Shown here: positions 1 to 7,204 of the stretch, piece after piece
Layout of the letters: the number at the start of each line of letters is the position of its first letter
Position numbering within the stretch: the first letter of the stretch is position 1
Assembly (NCBI GenBank): GCA_026706225.1
Contig: JAPOZE010000457.1
Span: 1-7,971, forward strand
DNA: 7,971 bases
Origin: Acidobacteriota bacterium
GTDB taxonomy: Bacteria; Acidobacteriota; Terriglobia; Versatilivoradales; Versatilivoraceae
Reading direction: 5' to 3'
Notes under the pieces: model-generated
Database searches by the model: none
Seen by the model: only the letters and a program-made list of their open reading frames with translations
Told to the model about the DNA's origin: nothing
Program-made: the position numbers and the translations under genes

Positions 1-1041
1 AGCCATGCCCGGCGGGAGGGCGATTCGGATTTGAGAGTCAGCCCGCTCCTGGCTGCATTGCCGAAAGTTGCCGAGATCGACCTGGGGCTTTCAGCTTCGG
101 CCGGTTACCCGGAACAACTTCGGCGCTCCTCCCTAATGGAGACCATCCAGGACCACCGTGCCCCGCCGTGCGGCGATGTCCCATTCAGGGCCGGAACCAC
201 CTTGTTCAAGCTGCAGGCGGCCTGTCCCTTCAGGGCGTTTGCCGAGGTACGTCTTGCAGCAGCGGCTCCGGACCAGCCCGAACCCGGCCTGAGTGCTCTC
301 GACCGCGGTCAACTCGTCCATAGCATTCTCAAGCGTGTCTGGAAGCAGTTGCGATCCCACCGGGCATTGGTGACGATGAGTGAGGAAGACCTGGAAAAAC
401 TGGTGCGCTCCCAGGCCGGCGCCGAGATTCGGGACTTCTCCAGACACCGCCGTGCTCTGCGAAGTCCACGGTTTGCGGCCATTGAACAGGAGCGGATGGA
501 AGGCGTCGTCGGGCAGTGGCTGCTTCTCGAAAAACAACGGCAGCCATTCACGATGCTGGAACAGGAGGAGGGACGGCGTGTCACCCTGGGCGGCCTGCAA
601 CTGAAAATCCGCGCCGACCGAGTGGACCAGCTCGAAGACGGTGAACTGGTCATTCTGGACTACAAGACCGGGGAGTGCCGGCCTTCCGAGTGGGACGGCT
701 CCAGACCCGACGAGCCGCAACTGCCCATCTACGCCGTGACCGCCGACGCCCCGGTGGCAGGCGTCTTCTTCGGCAGGCTCAAGACCGGGGCCCCGGGCTT
801 TCGAGGCCTGGCCGACTCCGAGGGAATCGTTCCCGACGTCAAGGTGCCCGATGACCAGCCGCCTCTGGAAGAGACGATCGCAGAGTGGCGAAAGGTCCTG
901 GATCGACTGGGTAGTGAATTCAGGTCAGGACAAGCCATCGTGGACCCCAAGGATCCCCGTAAGACCTGCCGGTATTGCGCGCTGCCGGCGCTCTGTCGGA
1001 TCCGGCAGCCTGCTGCCGGGTTGGAGGAGGGCCATGATTGA
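1..1041 (+). CDS. AddB-like PD-(D/E)XK nuclease, C-terminal part (5' end outside window)
   Basis: The frame is open from base 1, so the true start lies upstream and the TTG at 31 is not a credible start. About 346 residues are visible. They match the C-terminal nuclease domain of AddB-like repair proteins, in particular the group annotated as probable DNA repair protein (TIGR03623), usually near 900 residues long. Visible motifs: the nuclease core Asp (codon 616) in ADRVD, then LDYKTG (Asp 658, Lys 664), then QLPIY (Gln 718, Tyr 730), the Q-x3-Y motif of RecB-family nucleases. Cysteines at 223, 967, 976 and 994 (one before the core, then C-x2-C-x5-C) are arranged like the four iron-sulfur ligands of AddB, which staple the domain. 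The inferred role is a cytoplasmic nuclease that trims one strand at double-strand breaks together with the downstream helicase. Nothing in the visible part looks broken. The helicase-like N-terminal region is not visible, so the AddB family call is firm but the exact subfamily is inference. Confidence 0.9.
   Translation, partial: SHARREGDSDLRVSPLLAALPKVAEIDLGLSASAGYPEQLRRSSLMETIQDHRAPPCGDVPFRAGTTLFKLQAACPFRAFAEVRLAAAAPDQPEPGLSALDRGQLVHSILKRVWKQLRSHRALVTMSEEDLEKLVRSQAGAEIRDFSRHRRALRSPRFAAIEQERMEGVVGQWLLLEKQRQPFTMLEQEEGRRVTLGGLQLKIRADRVDQLEDGELVILDYKTGECRPSEWDGSRPDEPQLPIYAVTADAPVAGVFFGRLKTGAPGFRGLADSEGIVPDVKVPDDQPPLEETIAEWRKVLDRLGSEFRSGQAIVDPKDPRKTCRYCALPALCRIRQPAAGLEEGHD
1022..1036 (+). promoter_or_regulatory. 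Ribosome binding site fixing the start of the AddA-like gene
   Basis: A purine-rich GGAGGAGGG (1023-1031) sits just before ATG 1034, inside the end of the upstream gene. The same frame stays open upstream to about 851, but that stretch is read as the nuclease gene in another frame. The helicase Q-motif and Walker A begin only after ATG 1034. The spacing is short measured from the last G, but normal from GGAGG. The 8-base overlap ATGATTGA suggests translational coupling. Confidence 0.7.
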
Positions 1042-4000
1042 CCAGGTCCAGGACCGGCAGCAGCGTCTGCAGGCGCTCGACCCCGCCCGGTCGTTCATCG
1101 TGCAGGCGCCCGCGGGTTCCGGAAAAACCGAACTGCTCATTCAGCGGTTCCTGACGTTGCTGGGGCAGGTCGAGCAACCCGAGGCCGTGGTCGCCGTCAC
1201 CTTTACGCGGAAGGCGGCCGCCGAGATGCGCCACCGGGTTATTTCCGCCCTCCGAAGCGCCTCGGAACCGCAACCCCAAACGCCGCATGAAGCGCGCACC
1301 TGGAAACTGGCGCAGGCAGCCTTGGCGCGGAACGACAAACTCAACTGGAGCCTGACCGAACAACCCTCCCGCCTTCGCATTCAGACCATCGATTCGCTGT
1401 GCGCCCTGCTGGTCAGGCAGATGCCCTGGGTTTCGCGCATGGGAGCTTCGCTCGGCCCGGAAGAGGACGCGGGACGCCTCTACCGTCAGGCAGCCCGCCA
1501 AACGCTGGCCATGCTGGATTCCGAGCAGGCCCGGGCCGACGTGTCCGCGGACTTGTCCCGGCTTCTTGCACACCTGGACAACAACGTCGCCACCACGGAG
1601 CAACTGGTCAGCACCATGCTCGGTAAGCGGGACCAGTGGCTGCGGCACCTGGTCGGAACGCCGCCTTCGGACGATCTACGCGAGGATTTGGAGTCCGCAC
1701 TCAGACGGGTTGTCGAGCGGGCTCTGGAACGGGCGGCGTCGACATTCCCCCATGACGGCAGGGAAGCGACCGTTGGACTGGCCCGCTTCGCGGCCGGGAA
1801 CCTTCGAGAACAGCACCTCGAGAGCCCCATCGCGAGCTGTTTCGCACTCAGCGACTTTCCGGACGATTCCCTGGAGTCGCTTCCCCATTGGTTGGGTCTG
1901 GCGGAAATGTTCCTGACCCGACAGGGAACCCGCCGGCGAACTGTGAACAAGAACCATGGGTTCCCGCCAACCCCCCTGGGACGTGGGGCCAAGGAGGTGT
2001 GGCGCGGTATCGAACTCGACGACGACTCCGAGGCTGCGTTGCACCAGTTGCGGTCGCTGCCGCCGTTGCGCTTCGACGATGGGAAGTGGGAGGTGCTGGC
2101 CGCCCTGATGCGCCTGTTACCCGTGGCCAGCGGTCAACTTCAACTCGTCTTTCGGGACGAAGGAAGCGTCGACTTCACCGAGATTGCGATACGAGCTCGA
2201 GACGCCCTGGGCACGGACCTGGTTCCCACCAACCTTGCCTTCGCCCTCGACTGCCGAATCCAGCACCTGCTGGTCGACGAGTTCCAGGACACCTCCCAAA
2301 GTCAGTACGACCTGCTGGCCCGACTGATTGGCGACTGGCAGCCGGGAGACGGGCGCACTCTGTTTCTGGTCGGCGATCCCATGCAGTCGATCTACGGCTT
2401 TCGCGAGGCCGAGGTGGGACTGTTTCTGAGCGCTCGGGCGAACGGGATAGCCGCGGTTCGGCCGGAGCCTCTCACGCTCTCGGTGAATTTTCGCTCCGGT
2501 CCGGGAATCGTGGATTGGGTGAACCGCGCGATGAGCGAGGCTTTTCCGGAAACTGAAAACGTGTTGACCGGAGCGGTGACCTACGAACCGTCGGTGCCTT
2601 TTGAGGGCGGTGGTCCTGACAGGGCCGTTTGCCTGCACCCGTTTCTGATCAATGATCCGGAGTCCGAGGCCCGGCGGGTCATCGAAATCATCGAGGAAGC
2701 CCAGTCAAAGAACCCGTGCGGGACGACTGCCGTGCTGGTGCTGGCTCGCAGCCACCTGTTTCACATCGTGGCCGCGCTTCGCCGGCGGGGAAAGAAATTT
2801 CGCGCCGTGGAGATCGACGCTCTGGGCGAACGCCCGGTGGTTCAGGACCTGATGTCTCTCACCCGGGCCCTCCTGCAACCGGGCGACCGGCTGGCCTGGT
2901 TGTCGATCCTGCGGGCGCCCTGGTGCGGTCTGAGGCTGGCGGACCTGGATGCGCTGGTGAACGGCGATTCCACCACTGCGCTCTGGGACCTGATTCGGGA
3001 TCCTGCCAGACGGAAAGCATTGTCTCCCGACGGCAGGACACGGATCGACCGTCTGATCCCTCTTCTTGGCAATGCGCTGGTGCGGCGAGGGCGCCTGCCG
3101 GTCCGCCGCCGGGTGGAGAGCCTGTGGATCGCTCTGGGCGGTCCGGCCTGCCTTGAAACGCGGGCGGAGCTCGAAGATGCCGCCGCCACCCTGGACCTGC
3201 TGGAGCGGTCAACCGACGGTATGCAACTCCTTGACGAGACCGGCTTCGCCGAGGAGGTGGCCCGCCTGTACGCCCCGTCCGACGTCGAAGCCGGTGAAGA
3301 ATTGCAATTGATGACCATTCACAAGGCCAAGGGTCTGGAGTTCGACACGGTGATCCTGCCGGGCCTGGGACGCCTGACGAGGCACGACGATCCGCGCCTG
3401 CTACGGTGGATGGAATACCCGGACGCTGATCGGTCCCGTCTGCTTCTGGCGCCGATTCCCCAGGCGGCCGGCGAAAAGGACCCACTCTACGACTACCTAA
3501 AGGGTATCGACTGGAGGAAGCGTGTTCATGAGAATACGCGCCTCCTCTATGTGGCCGCCACCAGGGCGCGGAAGGGCCTGCATCTGCTGGGCCATACCAG
3601 GCTCGATCTCGAAGGCGCAGGGTTGAAAACTCCCGATTCACGCTCCCTGCTGGCAAAGATCTGGACAACGGTCGAGCCGGAATTCTCGGATTGTCTGGAG
3701 GACCGCGTAGCCGAGGAAGAAGATAACCTCGATGCCGTCACCCCGGAGCCCCCGGGCATCCCCCTCCGGCGCCTGACCGCCGATTGGACGCCCCCTGCTC
3801 CCCCGGAGGATGTGGTCTGGGAACCCCGAAAACAGTTGCCCGGCGCCGAAGACCCCGGGCCACGCCAGCCGACCTTCGAGTGGGCCGGCGAACTGCAGCG
3901 CCGAGTGGGAACGGTGGTCCACCGGATGCTTCAGCAACTGCGGGCTCCGGACCGTCTCAACTTCAGCCGCGACACCCTGCTGGCAGCACTGAGGCAGGAA

Positions 4001-4393
4001 GGACTGGACGGCCGGAAGCTGGACGAGGCCCTGGCCCGCGCCGTTTCCGCTCTGACAAACCTGACCGGCGACGACCGTGGCCGCTGGATTCTTTCGCTCC
4101 ACCAGGAAGACCAAAGAGAGTATGCCCTCTCCACAGTGGTCCACGGCAGAGTTCGGCACTATGTGCTGGACAGGACCTTCGTGGCCAGCGGCACGCGCTG
4201 GATCATCGACTACAAGACCGGGCCTCATACCGGCGGGTCCACGCAAGTCTTCCTCGATAACGAGCAGGAGCGCTACCGCGTCCAGTTGGAGAGCTACGCA
4301 AGAGTGATCCGGTCCATGGATTCCCGCCCCATCCGCCTGGGTCTCTATTTCCCGATGCTCCAGGGCTGGCGAGAGTGGGTATCCTCAGAGTAG
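1034..4393 (+). CDS. AddA/RecB-like UvrD-family helicase with C-terminal nuclease
   Basis: The 1119-residue product is an ATP-driven 3'-5' superfamily 1 DNA helicase fused to a RecB-type nuclease, the size expected for AddA-like proteins. Motifs in order: Q-motif glutamines near residue 9; Walker A APAGSGKT (25-32); motif Ia with TFTRKAAAEM; Walker B LLVDEFQDTS (Asp415-Glu416); motif III GDPMQSIYGF (Gln451); motif IV NFRSGPG (Arg487); motif V TIHKAKGLEFD (His763, Gly767); motif VI YVAATRARKGL (Arg844). The nuclease domain (about 950-1110) has His963 in GTVVHRM, DYKTG (Asp1059, Lys1061) and QLESY (Gln1084, Tyr1088). It lacks a terminal cysteine cluster, as expected for the AddA side. Every catalytic motif is intact. 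ATG 1034 has a strong ribosome site and overlaps the upstream stop by 8 bases, so the two genes almost certainly form an operon and their products a two-nuclease helicase complex that resects double-strand ends for recombination. A Chi-like regulatory sequence cannot be deduced here. Confidence 0.95.
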   Translation: MIDQVQDRQQRLQALDPARSFIVQAPAGSGKTELLIQRFLTLLGQVEQPEAVVAVTFTRKAAAEMRHRVISALRSASEPQPQTPHEARTWKLAQAALARNDKLNWSLTEQPSRLRIQTIDSLCALLVRQMPWVSRMGASLGPEEDAGRLYRQAARQTLAMLDSEQARADVSADLSRLLAHLDNNVATTEQLVSTMLGKRDQWLRHLVGTPPSDDLREDLESALRRVVERALERAASTFPHDGREATVGLARFAAGNLREQHLESPIASCFALSDFPDDSLESLPHWLGLAEMFLTRQGTRRRTVNKNHGFPPTPLGRGAKEVWRGIELDDDSEAALHQLRSLPPLRFDDGKWEVLAALMRLLPVASGQLQLVFRDEGSVDFTEIAIRARDALGTDLVPTNLAFALDCRIQHLLVDEFQDTSQSQYDLLARLIGDWQPGDGRTLFLVGDPMQSIYGFREAEVGLFLSARANGIAAVRPEPLTLSVNFRSGPGIVDWVNRAMSEAFPETENVLTGAVTYEPSVPFEGGGPDRAVCLHPFLINDPESEARRVIEIIEEAQSKNPCGTTAVLVLARSHLFHIVAALRRRGKKFRAVEIDALGERPVVQDLMSLTRALLQPGDRLAWLSILRAPWCGLRLADLDALVNGDSTTALWDLIRDPARRKALSPDGRTRIDRLIPLLGNALVRRGRLPVRRRVESLWIALGGPACLETRAELEDAAATLDLLERSTDGMQLLDETGFAEEVARLYAPSDVEAGEELQLMTIHKAKGLEFDTVILPGLGRLTRHDDPRLLRWMEYPDADRSRLLLAPIPQAAGEKDPLYDYLKGIDWRKRVHENTRLLYVAATRARKGLHLLGHTRLDLEGAGLKTPDSRSLLAKIWTTVEPEFSDCLEDRVAEEEDNLDAVTPEPPGIPLRRLTADWTPPAPPEDVVWEPRKQLPGAEDPGPRQPTFEWAGELQRRVGTVVHRMLQQLRAPDRLNFSRDTLLAALRQEGLDGRKLDEALARAVSALTNLTGDDRGRWILSLHQEDQREYALSTVVHGRVRHYVLDRTFVASGTRWIIDYKTGPHTGGSTQVFLDNEQERYRVQLESYARVIRSMDSRPIRLGLYFPMLQGWREWVSSE

Positions 4394-4401
4394 CCCGTTG
4401 G

Positions 4402-4472
4402 GACGGATCGCCGTCGCAGGAACGGAGCAACTCACCCCGCCAACCCCCTTCCTCACCCAAACCTCCCACCTC
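4402..4472 (+). terminator. Possible Rho-dependent terminator: hairpin plus C-rich tract
   Basis: Nine bases after the helicase stop, GACGG (4402-4406) and CCGTC (4411-4415) can pair around an ATCG loop. No T-run follows, so this is not a standard intrinsic terminator. From 4431 to 4472 the + strand holds 27 C and only one G in 42 bases, on the transcribed-sense side. Such C-rich, G-poor RNA is the classical signature of a Rho utilisation site. The position, between a finished operon and a separately promoted gene, fits. This reading is inferred from composition alone. Confidence 0.4.
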
Positions 4473-4509
4473 GCAGGCCGGACAACTCCTTCAGATCACC
4501 CCGGTAAAC

Positions 4510-4580
4510 GGTAGGAATATGACAATATTGTGAATTATTGGGCTATATAAATGAAATATAAGTGAAATCACTTTTCTCAA
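4510..4580 (+). promoter_or_regulatory. AT-rich promoter/operator island upstream of the hybrid kinase gene
   Basis: This island is strikingly AT-rich for its surroundings. It contains the 10-base palindrome ACAATATTGT (4522-4531) and the 14-base interrupted palindrome with arms AAGTGA and TCACTT (4560-4573). TGA-headed hexamers lie at 4520 (TGACAA), 4531 (TGAATT), 4552 and 4563 (both TGAAAT), spaced 11, 21 and 11 bases, so all face roughly the same side of the helix. Candidate -10 hexamers are TATAAA (4546-4551) and TATAAG (4557-4562). No good -35 stands at normal spacing, although TTATTG (4535-4540) is 16 bases from the second. A weak -10-only promoter helped by an OmpR/PhoB-type activator on 11-base direct repeats would fit, and the downstream gene itself carries such a DNA-binding domain. 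Promoter function is likely; the identity of the regulator is inference. Confidence 0.5.
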
Positions 4581-4684
4581 TGTTATCGTTGGAATCTGGA
4601 GAGGTTGCAAGCCACTCCCAACCGACCTCTGTTAAGGACTCTGAGCCGCGTCTTTCTCCGAGACCGACGAAGATCTGCCATTGA
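4580..4684 (+). CDS. Possible 34-residue leader ORF overlapping the kinase start
   Basis: ATG 4580 opens a 34-codon frame (peptide begins MLSLESGEVASHS and ends RPTKICH) that stops at TGA 4682-4684. That stop overlaps the TTG start of the kinase (4681-4683) as TTGA, an arrangement typical of termination-reinitiation coupling. Against it, no Shine-Dalgarno precedes the ATG, and the peptide has no recognisable motif. It could be leaderless-like if transcription starts near 4569-4575 from the TATAAG hexamer. Alternatives are that it is chance, or that it is the real N-terminal extension of the kinase separated by a frameshift. Confidence 0.2.
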   Translation: MLSLESGEVASHSQPTSVKDSEPRLSPRPTKICH

Positions 4685-7044
4685 CCGATATCGACAAACT
4701 GAGGCGAGAAAACGAGGAGCTGCGCGAGTGGATATCCAAGCTGAGCGCGGCCAGCCTGCGCATCAACGGGAGCCTCGACTTCGGCACCGTCCTGCGCGAG
4801 ACCGTGGAAAGCGCCCGCGCGCTCACCGGCGCACGGTATGGGGTGATTGTAACCATTGACGATTCAGGACAGGTTCAGGACTACGTCTCCTCCGGATTCA
4901 CTCCGGAGGAGGACGAGCGCCTGGTGAATTGGCCGCAGGGTCTGCAACTCTACGAACACCTCAGGGACCAGCCGGGACCGCTCAGACTTCGAGACCTGTC
5001 CGGCTACGTCAGGTCACTGGGTTTTTCCTTGGAACTGATTCAGGCGACGACCTTCCAGGGAACACCGATGCATCACCGGGGTGTGCACGTCGGCAACTTT
5101 TTCCTGGCCGAGAAGGAAAGCGGCGGGGAGTTCACCAGCGAGGACGAACAGGTCCTGGTCCTGTTTGCGTCGCAAGCGGCGGCGGCGATCGCCAACGCGC
5201 GCACCCATAGAGCCGAGCGGCAGGCCAGGGCGGACCTGGAGGCGCTGGTGGAAACCTCTCCGGTGGGGGTGGTGGTGTTCGGCGCCAGAACCGGTCATCC
5301 GTTGAGGTTCAATCGGGAGGCGCGGCGGATTGCCGAGGGTCTGAGCCAGCCGGGTCAATCCCCGGAGCAACTGCTCGAAACCATTACCTACCGCCGCGCC
5401 GACGGGCGGAAAATTTCTCTGAACGAATTTCCGCTGGCGCAGGAGTTGAGCACCGCGACGACGGTGCGCGCCGAGGAGATCGTGCTCGAGGTTCCCGATG
5501 GTCGTGGCGTCAAGACACTGATCAATGCCACTCCGATACGTTCCGCCGACGGAGAGGTCGATTCGATGGTGGTGACCATGCAGGATTTGGCGCCGCTGGA
5601 GGAGCTGGAACGGTCGCGGACCGAGTTCCTGAGCCTGGTGAGCCACGAACTGCAAGCCCCATTGACTTCCATCAAGGGCTCAACGGCAACCGTGCTGGGG
5701 GCCTCCCCGTCCCTGGAGATGGCCGAGATGCGCCAGTTCTTTCACATCATCGACGAGCAGGCCGATCACATGCGGGGCCTGATCAGCGATCTGCTGGATG
5801 CCGGGCGCATCGAGACGGGCACCCTGTCCGTGGCCCCCGAGCCGACGGAAGTAGCCAACCTGGTTGAACAGGCCAGAAATACCTTCCTCAGTGGCGGGGG
5901 CAAGCACACCGTGCTGATCGACCTGCCTCCGAACCTGCCCCCGGTGCTGGCCGACCGGAGGCGTATCGTCCAGGTTCTGAACAACCTCTTCTCCAACGCC
6001 TCCAGGCACGCTCCCGACTCCTCGCCGATCCGTGTGGCCGCGGTGCGGGATGGCGTTCACGTGGCCATTTCCGTCTCCGACGAAGGCCAGGGAGTGCCGC
6101 CGGATGTGCTGCCCTACCTGTTCCGAAAGCACACGCGTGTCGGCGCCGACGATCAGGAGCACGGGATCCGGGGGTCGGGACTGGGACTGGCCATCTGCAA
6201 GGGGCTGGTGGAGGCCCACGGGGGTCGCATCCGTGCCGAGAGCGGCGGACAGGGACAGGGCACCAAGTTCACATTTACCATTCCGGTGGCCGAGCAGGCT
6301 GCAAATGTCGGAGCGACCGGCTCGGTCCGGAGCTCTTCCCGCTTGCCCAGAAAGGGTGGGGAGCGACGACGCATCCTGGTGGTGGACGATGACCCCCAGA
6401 CACTCTGCTACGTTCGAGACGCTCTCACGGCGGCAGACTACTCTCCGCTGGTGACCGGCGACCCGCAGGAAGTGTCGGAGCTGGTCAAAACGAAAAGGCC
6501 CCACCTGGTTATTCTGGACCTGATGCTGCCCGGGACCGGCGGCATCGAATTGATGGAGCGCCTGCCCGATCTGGCCGACCTGCCGGTCATCTTCATTTCC
6601 GGCTACGGCAGGGACGAGACCATCGCCAGGGCCCTGGAGACAGGGGCCGCAGACTACATCCTCAAGCCCTTCTCGCCGACCGAACTGGTGGCGAGGGTCC
6701 AGGCGGCCCTGCGTGGAGTCGCCGAGCCGCCGGAACCCTTTCAACTGGGGAATCTGGCTATCAACTACGATCAACGCCTGGTGACGATGGCCGGCCATCC
6801 CGTGCATCTGACGGCCACCGAATACGAAATGCTCCGTGTGCTGTCGGTCAACGCGGGACGGGTAACCACCTACGATTCGCTACTACGCCGAGTGTGGAGC
6901 GGGAAAGACACAGGCGACTCCCAGTCGGTGCGGGCCTATGTAAAAAGACTAAGGCGCAAGCTCGGCGACGACGCAGCCAACCCCGAATTCATCTTCAACG
7001 TGCGCCAGATCGGCTACCGCATGCCCAAACCGAGTGAAGAGTGA
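4681..7044 (+). CDS. Soluble hybrid histidine kinase-response regulator with OmpR-type DNA-binding domain (GAF-PAS-HK-REC-wHTH)
   Basis: The 787-residue product holds a whole two-component pathway in one chain. In order: a short charged coiled segment (3-25); a GAF sensor domain (about 30-175) ending in the typical FTSEDEQ and ANAR helices; a PAS-like domain (about 184-305); a dimerisation/phosphotransfer helix with SHELQAPLTS (His322); a GHKL ATPase domain (about 420-537) with N-box Asn439, DEGQG (Asp467) and GSGLGL (498-503); a receiver (about 565-680) with acidic pocket Asp569-571, phosphoacceptor Asp613, Ser640 and Lys662; and a winged helix (687-783) with recognition helix SVRAYVKRLRRKLGD. 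All phosphorelay residues are present. There is no membrane segment or signal peptide, so it should sense an intracellular ligand or redox cue and bind DNA directly. The TTG start is chosen because an in-frame stop lies at 4642 and the product then begins with the LRRENEEL coil I recall in relatives. A weak GAAG lies 8 bases upstream. I recall the same domain order in Chloroflexota and Actinomycetota proteins. Target genes are unknown; autoregulation is possible. Confidence 0.93.
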   Translation: MTDIDKLRRENEELREWISKLSAASLRINGSLDFGTVLRETVESARALTGARYGVIVTIDDSGQVQDYVSSGFTPEEDERLVNWPQGLQLYEHLRDQPGPLRLRDLSGYVRSLGFSLELIQATTFQGTPMHHRGVHVGNFFLAEKESGGEFTSEDEQVLVLFASQAAAAIANARTHRAERQARADLEALVETSPVGVVVFGARTGHPLRFNREARRIAEGLSQPGQSPEQLLETITYRRADGRKISLNEFPLAQELSTATTVRAEEIVLEVPDGRGVKTLINATPIRSADGEVDSMVVTMQDLAPLEELERSRTEFLSLVSHELQAPLTSIKGSTATVLGASPSLEMAEMRQFFHIIDEQADHMRGLISDLLDAGRIETGTLSVAPEPTEVANLVEQARNTFLSGGGKHTVLIDLPPNLPPVLADRRRIVQVLNNLFSNASRHAPDSSPIRVAAVRDGVHVAISVSDEGQGVPPDVLPYLFRKHTRVGADDQEHGIRGSGLGLAICKGLVEAHGGRIRAESGGQGQGTKFTFTIPVAEQAANVGATGSVRSSSRLPRKGGERRRILVVDDDPQTLCYVRDALTAADYSPLVTGDPQEVSELVKTKRPHLVILDLMLPGTGGIELMERLPDLADLPVIFISGYGRDETIARALETGAADYILKPFSPTELVARVQAALRGVAEPPEPFQLGNLAINYDQRLVTMAGHPVHLTATEYEMLRVLSVNAGRVTTYDSLLRRVWSGKDTGDSQSVRAYVKRLRRKLGDDAANPEFIFNVRQIGYRMPKPSEE

Positions 7045-7204
7045 GATCTCTTCCCACCAGACCGAGCCTACCAGCATTTCTCACCAGAGTTCGCGAAAGA
7101 GCGGTGACAGGGGCCATTGGCTGCGACAGCAGGACGTAGCTGGGATTGGTGCAACCCGTCGCCCCCTTGTGGGAGCCCTGTTCGCCACAGTCGCTCAAGG
7201 GGAC
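7045..7204 (+). other. Spacer between kinase gene and degraded gene
   Basis: No credible gene, promoter or ribosome site stands out here. The three forward frames give translations without recognisable motifs. The stretch probably contains the lost or scrambled upstream part of the degraded gene that becomes readable near 7205. A 6-base hairpin overlaps the kinase stop (GAAGAG 7036-7041, CTCTTC 7048-7053) but has no T-run. Confidence 0.4.

Noticed and set aside
851..1033. A 61-residue N-terminal extension of the helicase
   Set aside because: The bases are already used by the nuclease gene including its cysteine cluster, the extension has no helicase similarity, and ATG 1034 has a strong ribosome site.
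2859..3668. A 269-codon minus-strand frame opposite the helicase
   Set aside because: Proline-, arginine- and serine-rich composition typical of antisense shadow, lying over well-supported helicase motifs V and VI.
4605..4859. An 84-codon + frame starting TTG after GGAGAGG
   Set aside because: The ribosome-like sequence directly abuts the TTG with no spacing. The frame runs mostly inside the kinase gene and gives an arginine-rich shadow translation.
5680..6807. A 375-codon minus-strand frame opposite the kinase domain
   Set aside because: It mirrors a gene whose + strand has every kinase and receiver motif. Its own translation has no recognisable domain, and long antisense frames are common in GC-rich DNA.
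7036..7053. Hairpin GAAGAG/CTCTTC at the kinase stop as a terminator
   Set aside because: Only six pairs, AT/GC mixed, no following T-run, and it overlaps the coding sequence.
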